Assembly (NCBI GenBank): GCA_023897205.1
Contig: JAHWDD010000006.1
Span: 2,976,001 to 3,040,000, forward strand
DNA length: 64,000 nt
DNA from: Exophiala sp. HKRS030
Lineage: Eukaryota; Ascomycota; Eurotiomycetes; Chaetothyriales; Herpotrichiellaceae
Direction: 5' to 3'
Below, one piece after another: positions 34,306 to 44,576 of the stretch. Numbering within the stretch: the stretch's first letter is position 1; every line of letters starts with the position of its first letter. Below the pieces are notes generated by a model that was not told the DNA's origin, searched no databases, and worked only from the letters and a program-made list of their open reading frames with translations. The position numbers were made by a program, and so were the translations under genes.

Positions 34306-35523
34306 ATGGCACTACTTGCGCCCAAGATATCTCTCGTCGCTCTATCGATCCTCGGATTTTGGACTCTTTGGGTCTTTCCATACAAGAATGGCCTTCTCAA
34401 GTTCCTCGGGCACCAGGCTGAACCCGGGCTGTTATACCAGGTGCTACCCTTGCACCAATGAAACAAACTTACACTGGTATCCATCCCGTAGACAAGCAAC
34501 TCACCATACTAGTCAGCTTCTTTTATACTGCGATTGATGGGAAGCGAGCAGACATCTCGTTATCATTTCTGGCACTTGGAGGACAAGTCCTTGGCGCATG
34601 GGTCTTGATTATGATCGAATCTCTCCGGACATCCAACCAGAGCAAGTTCTTGCTCACAGCGTGAGTGATTGATAATTTGTCTGTTGAGTAGACCGTCCAC
34701 GCTGATTCGGGATAGGACCACACTATTTGGCCTCGCTGTGGCGATTGTTGGTTATGCATGCGTTGCTCCCTTGTGGTTTGCGCTTCACTTATGGGTGTCA
34801 CCGACAGTTGTGAAACCAAAAGAACCTCAGCTCATTGTTGATGTGCCTGTCAAGCTGGCCGTAGTTCCAATCAGCATTATCATCGGATTTGGGGTTCCCT
34901 CGGTCTTGATGACCCTACCTGCTCCGAGCGTGGTCTCATTCGAAACAAAGCAGACGTTTACTGCCATTCAACAAGGGTGGCCGATCTGGATCGGCCTGTC
35001 TCACTTCATACTATCCACACTTGCCTTTGTGACCGACGAAAGGGCATCCATCTTGACGGAGGCCCAGAAGAGAGCAAAGACAATCAAGTATCTGAGACGA
35101 GCTTATGCATTTAGCATTCTATCTTCCACGGGAGCCTACCTTGGAGGATTAGGCCTGTCTTTGCTAGCATACATATTCCCCGTCCTGTTTGCGGCAGAAT
35201 ATCTTCCGCAGTTGCAACCTCAACAGATTTATTGGCCAGTCAATCCGTTTTCAGCACAGGAAGCCAAGACACTAGCAGACGGGGCACTCTGGTTTCTGCA
35301 GTGGGATCTTGCCGTTGCAGCAATCTCAAATGTGGTCTGGGGACTCTCAGTCAGAGCGGCGGGGAAGGACAAGAACACTGGATTTGGTCAAAAGGCTGTT
35401 GAGGCCCTCAAGATCGTCGCGATCACACTTTTCTTGGGCCCCAGCGGTACGGCTGCAGTGGCGCTATGGTCTCGTGACGAACAGGTGTTCCGACGGGGTG
35501 CAGACGAGAAGAAAGGGCAATGA
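34306..35523 (+). CDS. polytopic membrane protein, apparent frameshift
   Basis: Uncharacterised fungal integral membrane protein. Start MALLAPKISLVALSILGFW at 34306; the 55-nt intron 34661-34715 (GTGAGT...GATAG) joins the conserved-looking parts. The first 41 codons are in one frame and the rest, from AVIPGATLAPMKQTYTGI, is in another. One more base in the GGG run at 34426-34428 would give 387 aa with all phases closing. Without it translation stops at VLPLHQ. Eight or nine hydrophobic helices are visible (for example FLALGGQVLGAWVLIMI, VKLAVVPISIIIGFGVP, GGLGLSLLAYIFPVLFA). The fold resembles small membrane proteins found in fungal genomes and sometimes near terpenoid clusters, but no cluster is present here. 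Function unknown. Confidence 0.75.
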
Positions 35524-36528
35524 AGTGAAACGACGCCGGAACAGACTGACGAAAACAGTGGCACAAGGCTCATGCCTCAGAAGCAGCTGCTTAACTGCCC
35601 AACAATCAGATCATGGTCTTGAGCTCTCCTGCTGGGGATGTGAACCAGCAGTCTTAGCGTTGTTGCACCATCAAAGGAGGGGAATCGCAGCAAAAGCCTA
35701 CTACTGTGTACCAAGACTGTTACATCAAGTGTCTTGTTATGGAGATCTTCACGGGTATCTAGTGAAGATCTTCCTGTATATTGACTGGTTATAAGTAGCT
35801 TAGGTATGTACGGAGGGTCGATGAAATGCTAAGGCCTCAGCAACACGTGGAACAGCTCCACGCGGCACACCGCTCCTTCCTCTGTAGGCTGCAGGAGCCG
35901 TTCTTGCCTCTTATAACATTTGACTAGTTTCTACTAAAACTTCGCGTCATCCGCGTTTCTGCATAATGACTTCGCGTCAAGAACATATCAACAAAGTGAC
36001 CTCAAATCTCCCACAACGACATTCGATACGCGTCACGTCGCGCAAATGCCAGAGGTCTGGCAGATGAAAGTGTAAATATGGACGGAAGTGATGGGTTATG
36101 CCTCGGACACGGCTCGTATCAGCACGAGGCAATGTGATTGGCTGCAAGTTGTTCCGCAGACATCATCCACTCCCACCAAGAACGATACCAGCATCACCAT
36201 CATCTTCTGTGCCGCTCCGCACATTTATCGTACCCGGGGTGAGATATCTTCGTGACCTTCCCATGTACATCTCTTCGTTGCCACAAAGGACTTTCATTTT
36301 TTCTTGCTTACTTGGTCTCTTGACTCTATCCTCAACTAACCCCAGGTCATTCCACGCGATAAGCCATTCACCCGACCCCCACCATGATAGTTGTGTGAAG
36401 TTATTGCCACTTCGAAGTCGACCCCTCTCATCTCCTTCCTACTTGCGCCTTTAAACACGCCGTGATACTTCGAGATCACAGCGAGGTGCCTGGAAGGGTC
36501 TTTGGGGACAGATCACACAGCATTCCAC
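35524..36528. other. intergenic region, promoter of the Btb3-like gene
   Basis: 1.0 kb with no gene. Contains an E-box CACGTG near 35844, an 11-bp direct repeat (35939-35949 and 35969-35979) and an ACGCGT box at 36028-36033. Confidence 0.55.
35939..36033. promoter_or_regulatory. ACTTCGCGTCA direct repeats and an ACGCGT (MCB-like) box
   Basis: ACTTCGCGTCA occurs exactly twice with starts 30 bp apart; ACGCGTCACG follows 50-odd bp later. ACGCGT is the yeast MCB element bound by MBF; function here is inferred from the motif. Confidence 0.45.
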
Positions 36529-39500
36529 ATGAGCCACAATCTTTGGCGATCTCTCTACGACGATGATGTCGATGCCTTTCGACAGTACTTGGCCAACGCC
36601 ACATATACCTCCGGCGCGTCGCGCACGGTAGCTAGTGGGCAATCAGTTGCAAATACCCTGAAAATCGGGAGCCCAGGAAATCTAGCAACATCGCCGAGGA
36701 CACCATTGAAGTCAAGGAAAAGTCAAGGACATACCTTTGCGAGCGCAAGCGCAGGAAAAAGTACTGGAATAGTCCTACCAAGAGCCGAGATCAATGCGAA
36801 GGATAGTTTTGGAAGAACGATTCTACACCATGCAGTCTCGTCTACATCCGAGGAGGCAATCGAGTTTGTCAAGGCGCTCCTCGACATCCCTGTTCTGGAT
36901 CTCTATGCCCAAGATGCAGAAAGTGGATGGACTGCCCTCCATCGAGCTCTCTACCACGGAAGAATATCCATTGCGCATGCGCTTATGGTTCGGGATATAC
37001 AAGCAGCCACCGACTATACAATTAATACGATGCACACTCATGCAGGTGGATTGGTGAAGATTAAGGACCATGAAGGGAACAGTCCTTTCGAAGTATTTGG
37101 CCTTACTATCGCTCCTCGCTTGATTGACGAGGATCCGTCGGCCTTGCCTGCAGGACTGGCGGACGATGAAAGCATCAACGGCACTGATTACAATGGTGAT
37201 GGGGATGGCCATCATCGTGTCCAGCGTGGTATTGTTCCTGCGGTCAACCTAGAAGGCGACGAAGTCTACGCCTTTGGCAGTAACAAGAATTTGTCTCTAG
37301 GACTTGGTGACGAAGACGATAGACAGTTTCCAGGACGCGTGCAGCTGACGCGCCCGGAGCATCTTCTCCATCGCTTGCACGAAGATCTCGTGGCAGCGAG
37401 ACAAGGCTCCGCCGGCCAGGCTGACTTGGAGATTTCTGCGATAGATTCGGCATCGTCATCAGCTCTACCCGCTATCGTGCGTCACAAGCCGATAACAATT
37501 CAGAACGTCGTGATGGCCAAGCTTCATACCGCAATACTGACGAACGATCCGGTGTCGAATCTCTATATGTCTGGTTACGGTCCGGGCGGCCGTTTGGGGA
37601 CAGGTGATGAAACCACCTGTTTCACCTACCAGTGTATTCAAGCCGGTGGGCTCGCAAAGCGTCAGATCTGTGCTGTAGCACTGGGTCAAGATCATACAAT
37701 TGCAGTCTGCTCCGAAGGTGAAGTCTTCACCTGGGGCAGCAATCGTTTCGGTCAGCTAGGATACGCATTACCAACAGCTTCCAAAACTGAGAGTCCAATG
37801 CAACTGGTGCCTCGACAATTATTCGGGTACATCAAAAAGGAACTCATTATCGGAGCTGCTGCATCTGCTATCCATTCCGCAATCTACACTTCGAGCGCCC
37901 TGTACACGTTCGGTAAGAACGAAGGCCAGCTCGGACTCATGGACGCAGATGCACGGTCTCTCGAATCACAAACCCTCCCTCGCCGCATCGGAGTTTCTAT
38001 TCTACAGTCTCCTATTAGATCCGTTAGTGCCATTGATCGTGCCACGATCGTCTTACTAGAAAATCATGAGGTTGTTGTTTTTACACATTATGGTTTCACC
38101 AGAGTTGTCTTTGAGCTGGAGAGCTTCACCAACTACTACATGCCAGAAAATCTATCAACGCGATACAATTTGGAGAACAACTACATTAAGCACGTCACAG
38201 CTGGAGGTCATACTATTTGCGCCATGTCTTCCTACGGTGAGGTTTACACCATAGAAGTTCCTCAAGTCTCCGAGACTGTTCCTTCAAGCATGTCAACCAC
38301 AAACCCGACCAAAGCTCGTAATGCATTGCCTAGACCAACCAAGCTCTGGTCAATTCGCAAGGCCCACATGTCAGCAGTTGATGTTGCTGTAGGCCAATAT
38401 GGATCAGTCATCCTGTGCACGGCCTCAGGCTCGGTCTGGCGTAAAGAGAAACGGGCAAATATCAAATCCGTCCGTGACAAAGGCGCAGGCCAAGCACGTC
38501 CGAAAGACTATAAATTTGTCCGCATACCTCATCTGACCAGTGCCGTTGCTGTTCGGAGCAATGCCTTTGGTGCTTTTACCGCCATTCGAAAGGACAGCGT
38601 TGTGACACGTCAACAAATTAACCCTGTTCCAGCCTCCCTCTGGGAAGACTTATTCCCGCTACTTCCATTCTATACATATGGTGCTCAAACCGACTCGGCC
38701 GATGCGTGCAATCCAGCTGAAATTGCACGAGCTATAATCACAAACCCTAGCGCTGAGTTGGACGTGACCAACCTCTGCAGACGCCTAGAACCACTGTCCA
38801 CAAGCCAGTATGACGCTTGGATCACCTCCAACGTTACAGACATTCGCATTCCTGTTCATGCCTTTCTCCTCAAAGCGAGAAGTCCAATCCTGCGTGCCGG
38901 TCTAACAGAATTCTTGGACACATACTACTTTTCTATTCCTGATGTCATGTCAATCGAATATGATCGGCATGGCGACATTCAGATCTTTTTCAACGGCGCA
39001 GACTTTTTGACATTGGCCAACCTGGTTTTCTATCTGTATACAGAAAACGTGATTGATGTGTGGCACTACACCTCTAAAGCTCTCCAAAGTGCCGCACGGT
39101 ACCGAGCTGTTCGGCTGGAGCTAATGAAGCTTGCGGGCCATCTGGAATTGCGCCAACTTGAGCATGCTGTTAGAGTTATGGTTCATCCGAGTCGAAGTCT
39201 GAATTCGGATATGGAGCTTGCGATTCTGGACCCGGACTTCTATTCTGATGCTGACGTCTTGATTGACTTGGCCGATGGTGTTGAACTTCCTGCACACAGT
39301 GTTCTGCTCTGCAACCGCTGCCCATTCTTTAATGGCCTCTTCAATGGCCGAGCGGCCGGGAGATGGATGTCATCAAGGAGGCAAGCCGCAGAGGCCGAAG
39401 TCGAAGCTGTCAGAGTCAACCTGAAGCATGTAGACGAGAGAACATTCTCGCTCTTGATGAGACATCTTTATGCCGACACAGGAGCTGAACTCTTTGACCA

Positions 39501-41310
39501 TATTTCAACGAACTCTCTCGATGAATTCCTTGACATCGTCATTGAAGTAATGTCCGCCGCCAACGAGTTAATGTTAGATCGCCTGGTCCAAGTTTGTCAA
39601 CAAGTTGTTGGAAGATATGTCACTGTGCGCAACGTTTGCTCACTTCTCAATACAATTTCGGAATGCTCGGTTGATAATTTCAAGCTTGCTGCGTTGGAAT
39701 ACATCTGTCTCAACCTAGAGTGTATGCTGGAATTGAGGCTTTTGGATGAGCTTGATGAAGATCTGCTCATAGAGCTCGATGATGTCGTTCAAGCCAACCA
39801 ATTGGCATTTCTTCCTTTTGCTCGTAGCGGACGCGCGGACCAAGAACGGTTTGAAAACCATCCAGAGTTGCTATTGCAAGTGGAAGCAAGCAAACAGCGA
39901 CGAATTGACTCTATGCGTTTGAGGTCAAGATTGATAGAGGACGATGATCGCTTTACATCGACTAAGAACCGCGTTGGAAGTCTCGAGCGACAAGCCTCTT
40001 CACCATTGATTAGGGCTCAGCTACCAACATCGGTGACCGATTCTCCTGTATTAACACCGAGTCCCAGTCCGGCGATCATCGCTCATGATGAGCCAGATGA
40101 CCTGCCATTTGATATGGACGACGACAATGCTCAGCTACCGGCTGCTATTCGTGATGATATGCACTCCTCAGAACGAGTGGTAGATTCTGACAAGTGCATT
40201 TCTGGTAATGATTCACGGCCTCTCATTGCCAAGACTGGAAGCTCATCGCGATTTGATGTCCCTCAAGATTTCTTGTCAAGCCCACAGACAACAGGCATGG
40301 GTATGTCATTGACGCCCGTGTCGCCTACTATGCCAGTCAATGGGTTTTCACTTCCCAAGGCAGCATGGCACAAACCCGAACAAGTTCATCAGAAGACTGA
40401 TTTAAAGGACATCATGGCACAAGCTTCGGCTTCACGTGTATCGAACTTGACTCAGGCTATGCAGACATTGTCAACAACATCAAAAGGAACTTCAAGGCTG
40501 TCTCAAAAGGAGCGAAAAAGACAACAGCAGCAGCAAATGGCACAAGACTTGGAGTTGAAATCTGTCCGTCCAGCTTCAGGCGAAAGTGGATTGAAGCTCG
40601 TATCTGGGTCATCGCCTTGGCAGGTAAACCCGAAAGCAAAAGCAAGTAGTCCATCGACGAAACCGCCCACGCAGCTAACGCAGGCTGGAACGGCGGTCAC
40701 ATCTATATCGCTCAAGCAACCTATGACTATGCGACAAACAGTAGCCGGAAATCAATCAGGGACACTATCGTCTGCAATTGGAACAAAGCAAAGCACAGCT
40801 TCCAATGGTCTTGCACCTACGGCAAAGGCAGTGCCTCCTCAAATCCAGTCCATCCGACATACCCCCCTGCCCGCCAGAAGCCCGTCAAGTTTCGACGCTC
40901 GAACTTCGATGACTGAGATCCTGGCTCAACAGCAAACGGAGAAGAGGATTGTCAAAGAAGCTGTTGCGAAGAGATCTTTGCAAGAAATTCAACAGGAGCA
41001 AGAGTTCCAAGAATGGTGGGACAATGAAAGTAGAAGGGTGCAAGAGCAAGCAGTACCGCCCTCCACGTCAGCGTCTCGCGGTGGTAAAGGTGGTCGTGGC
41101 CAGTCTGCAGTTCGCCGTGGCAACGGACGTGGTGCCAAAGCAGCAAAGGGCATATCTCTTAACCAAGAAAACCAAGCGGTAACCTCGAAACAGGTAGATC
41201 ATGTTCAGTCTGATCGAAAGGTGGGAAGTGGAGCACGTGGTGGTGGTCGTGGCCGAGGTCGTGGCCAAGCAGGCACACAACCTCGAGGCACAAGGCAAAC
41301 ACCGTCATGA
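36529..41310 (+). CDS. btb3: ankyrin/RCC1/BTB protein, Btb3-like
   Basis: Large single-exon protein, about 1593 aa, related to fission yeast Btb3 (a Cul3 substrate adaptor) and to the IBtk family. The start is taken as MSHNLWRSLYDDDVDAF; an in-frame ATG 27 nt upstream is possible. Order of domains: ankyrin repeats at about 80-200 (FGRTILHHAV, GWTALHRALYHG); RCC1-like repeats at about 235-560 (VYAFGSNKNLSLGLGD, YMSGYGPGGRLGTGD, VFTWGSNRFGQLGY, LYTFGKNEGQLGL); a first BTB at about 765-880 (VTDIRIPVHAFLLKARSPIL); a second BTB at about 900-1030 (DADVLIDLADGVELPAHSVL). The C-terminal ~450 residues are low-complexity and end in an RG-rich tail (ARGGGRGRGRGQ), which may bind RNA. Probable role: substrate recruitment to a cullin-3 ubiquitin ligase; the substrate is unknown. 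Confidence 0.9.
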   Translation: MSHNLWRSLYDDDVDAFRQYLANATYTSGASRTVASGQSVANTLKIGSPGNLATSPRTPLKSRKSQGHTFASASAGKSTGIVLPRAEINAKDSFGRTILHHAVSSTSEEAIEFVKALLDIPVLDLYAQDAESGWTALHRALYHGRISIAHALMVRDIQAATDYTINTMHTHAGGLVKIKDHEGNSPFEVFGLTIAPRLIDEDPSALPAGLADDESINGTDYNGDGDGHHRVQRGIVPAVNLEGDEVYAFGSNKNLSLGLGDEDDRQFPGRVQLTRPEHLLHRLHEDLVAARQGSAGQADLEISAIDSASSSALPAIVRHKPITIQNVVMAKLHTAILTNDPVSNLYMSGYGPGGRLGTGDETTCFTYQCIQAGGLAKRQICAVALGQDHTIAVCSEGEVFTWGSNRFGQLGYALPTASKTESPMQLVPRQLFGYIKKELIIGAAASAIHSAIYTSSALYTFGKNEGQLGLMDADARSLESQTLPRRIGVSILQSPIRSVSAIDRATIVLLENHEVVVFTHYGFTRVVFELESFTNYYMPENLSTRYNLENNYIKHVTAGGHTICAMSSYGEVYTIEVPQVSETVPSSMSTTNPTKARNALPRPTKLWSIRKAHMSAVDVAVGQYGSVILCTASGSVWRKEKRANIKSVRDKGAGQARPKDYKFVRIPHLTSAVAVRSNAFGAFTAIRKDSVVTRQQINPVPASLWEDLFPLLPFYTYGAQTDSADACNPAEIARAIITNPSAELDVTNLCRRLEPLSTSQYDAWITSNVTDIRIPVHAFLLKARSPILRAGLTEFLDTYYFSIPDVMSIEYDRHGDIQIFFNGADFLTLANLVFYLYTENVIDVWHYTSKALQSAARYRAVRLELMKLAGHLELRQLEHAVRVMVHPSRSLNSDMELAILDPDFYSDADVLIDLADGVELPAHSVLLCNRCPFFNGLFNGRAAGRWMSSRRQAAEAEVEAVRVNLKHVDERTFSLLMRHLYADTGAELFDHISTNSLDEFLDIVIEVMSAANELMLDRLVQVCQQVVGRYVTVRNVCSLLNTISECSVDNFKLAALEYICLNLECMLELRLLDELDEDLLIELDDVVQANQLAFLPFARSGRADQERFENHPELLLQVEASKQRRIDSMRLRSRLIEDDDRFTSTKNRVGSLERQASSPLIRAQLPTSVTDSPVLTPSPSPAIIAHDEPDDLPFDMDDDNAQLPAAIRDDMHSSERVVDSDKCISGNDSRPLIAKTGSSSRFDVPQDFLSSPQTTGMGMSLTPVSPTMPVNGFSLPKAAWHKPEQVHQKTDLKDIMAQASASRVSNLTQAMQTLSTTSKGTSRLSQKERKRQQQQQMAQDLELKSVRPASGESGLKLVSGSSPWQVNPKAKASSPSTKPPTQLTQAGTAVTSISLKQPMTMRQTVAGNQSGTLSSAIGTKQSTASNGLAPTAKAVPPQIQSIRHTPLPARSPSSFDARTSMTEILAQQQTEKRIVKEAVAKRSLQEIQQEQEFQEWWDNESRRVQEQAVPPSTSASRGGKGGRGQSAVRRGNGRGAKAAKGISLNQENQAVTSKQVDHVQSDRKVGSGARGGGRGRGRGQAGTQPRGTRQTPS

Positions 41311-44300
41311 CAGAGAGCAGTGGTCGATATACCAGCATATTGCAATTTAATAATTTTTCTCAGAGCTAAGCATATGTTACAGTATTTGGTGTCCATATTG
41401 GTGAGAAAATTATGGGTAGATACTGTGAAATACGTGACTTAGCAAGTATTAGAGACAAAGTATGACACCGTCCACACTTCACCCCGAACCCCTACATATA
41501 CAGTAAACTGGTTATATCTCTCCTGACGCTGTCCCGTTGCTGTTCAGGCAACATTGAGCGTGGTGTGGGAATTCTCGACCTGGGGATCATTGTATCAGGC
41601 AGACATTGACACGTTCTCCAAGCCCTGCAGTCGTTTGAGCCTAGTCGACGATATCGGGACGTCTTATTCTGAACAAGTGCCTGCCTACCTCTCACCCAGG
41701 CAGACAAAGCTTTGAATAATGGGATGGCGGTGGAATGCATTCATTCTGACGGTGAACGTTCGCAATGCCGCTTACCATCGAGTTGGAATCACCATCGGCC
41801 ACAGTCTTTAGTGTCCCCCTTTAGCCATCGTACGCCAATTTCGTACCTGATTCGGTACTTTGCTTTGGAGTTCATGAACAGCTATCCACGACAGGCAGAG
41901 AGAGGTTCTCTGCCGTCGAAGACATGGGGGATCTGAGCACCTAAGTTCTCGCCGCCTGTAATTACAGCATCGCGCCAGATGCCTCAGTTTTATTGTAATG
42001 ACATATGCAGTAGATGATGCCTCAACTGAACATCGATGCTGCTGTGAACTTACCTGGATCAGATTCTGTTCTTCCTTCGTTCAGTTTCTATAGGATTCTC
42101 AGAAAGCATGATGTCAAAACGAAACGTACACCAAAAAATAGCATAAAAAGCCAGGCTGGTGGGTAAGGGACTGCATGAGCTGGTACCTGACGATCGCACA
42201 AACCGCACAGCAGTGCAAACTGCGGCTCGCCAGGCCAGCGCAGGCAGCTCCTGCTCGGCGCTGGCCTGTGCAGCCTGAGTCATGTCCATGTGTGGGCTCC
42301 ACCAGCCTGGGTCCAAATCCTGCCTACACAGTTCACCGGTCCAAGTTTGCGCTTGTGTGCCGTTGCAGGCAGCAGATTCTTGTGTATTGCAAGGTTGATT
42401 GTGGATCCTGTATTAGACGTTGAACCACACGCCAAAATAAAAAGCCCCGATGCTCTGTTCATCGTTACTACGTGAAAGACGATGCTTAAAGTAGATCTGG
42501 GCGGAGTCACAGGTCGCCTTGGGGGATTTTGGATGCTGAAAGATCGACTGGAGAAGATCCAGCAGCAGATTACACTAACTAGCACTTTGGGACGTGGGGG
42601 GCAATGGGCAAGGGGCCGGACCTTAGCTTCTCGAATCGGAAGCTAAGCCGATGTGGGAAACTTTACTATATCTGGACTAGAGGTAGGAGATATTGGCGGC
42701 AGAAGGTTGATGATTCATAGCCTTGAATTCAAGCTATCATCGAGCGCAAGACATGGTCATTTTGTATGGCGAGATGGAGCTTTGGCCGAGGACTTCTGTT
42801 AAGTGCAGAAGATAATGATAGAATGTGGCCAGATCACGTTAAGTCGATAGAGCAGATCCTTCGGGTATTGGACAGCCTGGGTAACGCTCGTGACCGGGTC
42901 TTCTGCAGGTTGAGAGAGGGTCTCACAATGCATGTGCAGGCGGGCTTAGCGTTGGATGTAGCTCAAGGGAAAAGGGCGACCTATGATGAACGATTTCCGG
43001 GGTCATTAATCCTTGACCCGCGACTCGTGAGCTTGTGAGTTGTGCCTGCGCCAACAAGGAGAAACACCTGTGAGTGGTGATCGCGGTCAGTGGTGACTGA
43101 GGGACCACGCCCATCCCCCCATGTCTCCCCCACCCGAACGCCGCATGCACGCGAGATGCATTAAGAAGTTTGGCTGGCCACAGTCAGGTCGACACGAAGC
43201 TGCCCTTGCGAATTGTTGGTCTTCAGGGTTGATTATGATCGAGGATTTGGTACGCCATGCGGCTGCCCCAGAATTTAGTTCGCTACGGTTGCTGTTATAC
43301 TCCGAGACATTGCATGTGTCCGGTTAGGCTGTTCAGGTGCCTGTCACCGGCTAGAACTAGAGCTTCCCCGGCCTGGTTAAAAGAGCATTGGCGGTGGCCG
43401 CGGCAGCTACAGGCTACAAGTAAGAACCAACACCACTTCGTAACTTACCGTTCCTGCTTAAGTCATTACCATGCTAGGGTGTCGCCACTTTAGGCGAAAA
43501 CTACAAGTACAAGACATAGATGGTCGGAAAGTTAAGATTCTAGGTACCCAGTCAATCAGCCTTGCAATCCTTACAAGTTACACCTCGCCGTAAGTGGGGC
43601 TTTGGGTGTTTTAAGGTTAGAGTATCGTCGATTTAGTGGCGGCTAAGGCTTCTCTGCTCGGGGGAAGCTGTTGCCAATTCATAACTTGGTGACAAAGTCG
43701 GCAAGAATATGATACAGCTAAACTGATAGTGGTACCGGATGGTGTGCATAGTATGACTCCAGTATCTGATGCAGTGGTGCCATACTACGCCATCCATGCC
43801 ATGTTAGGCTTTCTCAGGTAGTAACGAAGTACACCAATAAGCGCATCACACTAGCTGATTAGTGGACCGCTAAATGTCACTTAGCGACTAACTCTCTTCT
43901 CCTCGCACTGCAGCACCTGAATCCACTCATCAGTCACTTGTCCGATGTGCCAGTCCAGAGGTTGTCGGATGTTCAACAACCAACTGCGTCTACCATACAC
44001 TTCACTTATCTATCCCCATCGATTCTCAGACTGCCAAAACATCTCCTCCCCATAGTTGCCTGGGTTCCACCGTCCCAATTCTCTCTGATCACTGTTATAG
44101 CTTTTATTGCCGTCCCTCTGTCATTCGTCGCCTGACCCAAGTCACTCAGTCCATCTGGCCTGCCTCCACCCGATCAACTTGAAATCACATGCGGATATCG
44201 TCACAAGCCAACGACTCGACGTCCTCATCACCCACTTCTCAATGTCCTGATCATCTTTCATTACTCTTAAGGGTTATGATGGCTCTGTCCTCCACCTAGG

Positions 44301-44576
44301 CCCATCTCAGTACTCTCCCATTGCACTATTGTGAATCTACATCCCATTCGAGTCCACCGTCTCGTCCTGCAACATGCCCTGACCGCTCCCGGCCACGATT
44401 TCGTCTTCCTGAACTTGGTGGAGACTATCAATACTTGTGAGCCTCGCTACAAAAACATGGACGGTTATCGGATACATCATATCCCACACCCACTTTTTCG
44501 ACGATAAACCAGGCAACAACCTCTTACTTCCTCTAGTATACACGCCAATCACCACCGTCCGAGTACTTGAGACGCT
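41311..44576. other. 3.3-kb gene-free region
   Basis: No coding frame longer than about 100 codons and none with family likeness or convincing splice structure. Holds the 3' flank of the Btb3-like gene and a promoter of probably less than 1 kb for ATG13. A decayed mobile element or an unrecognised non-coding transcript cannot be excluded. Confidence 0.5.

Noticed and set aside
40457..40715. Minus-strand frames inside the Btb3-like gene
   Set aside because: Antisense to a continuous 1.6-kilocodon frame with clear domains.
42290..42330. Possible tRNA-like B box (GGTCCAAATCC)
   Set aside because: Deviates from GGTTCRANNCC at key positions and no matching A box, acceptor stem or anticodon arm could be drawn.
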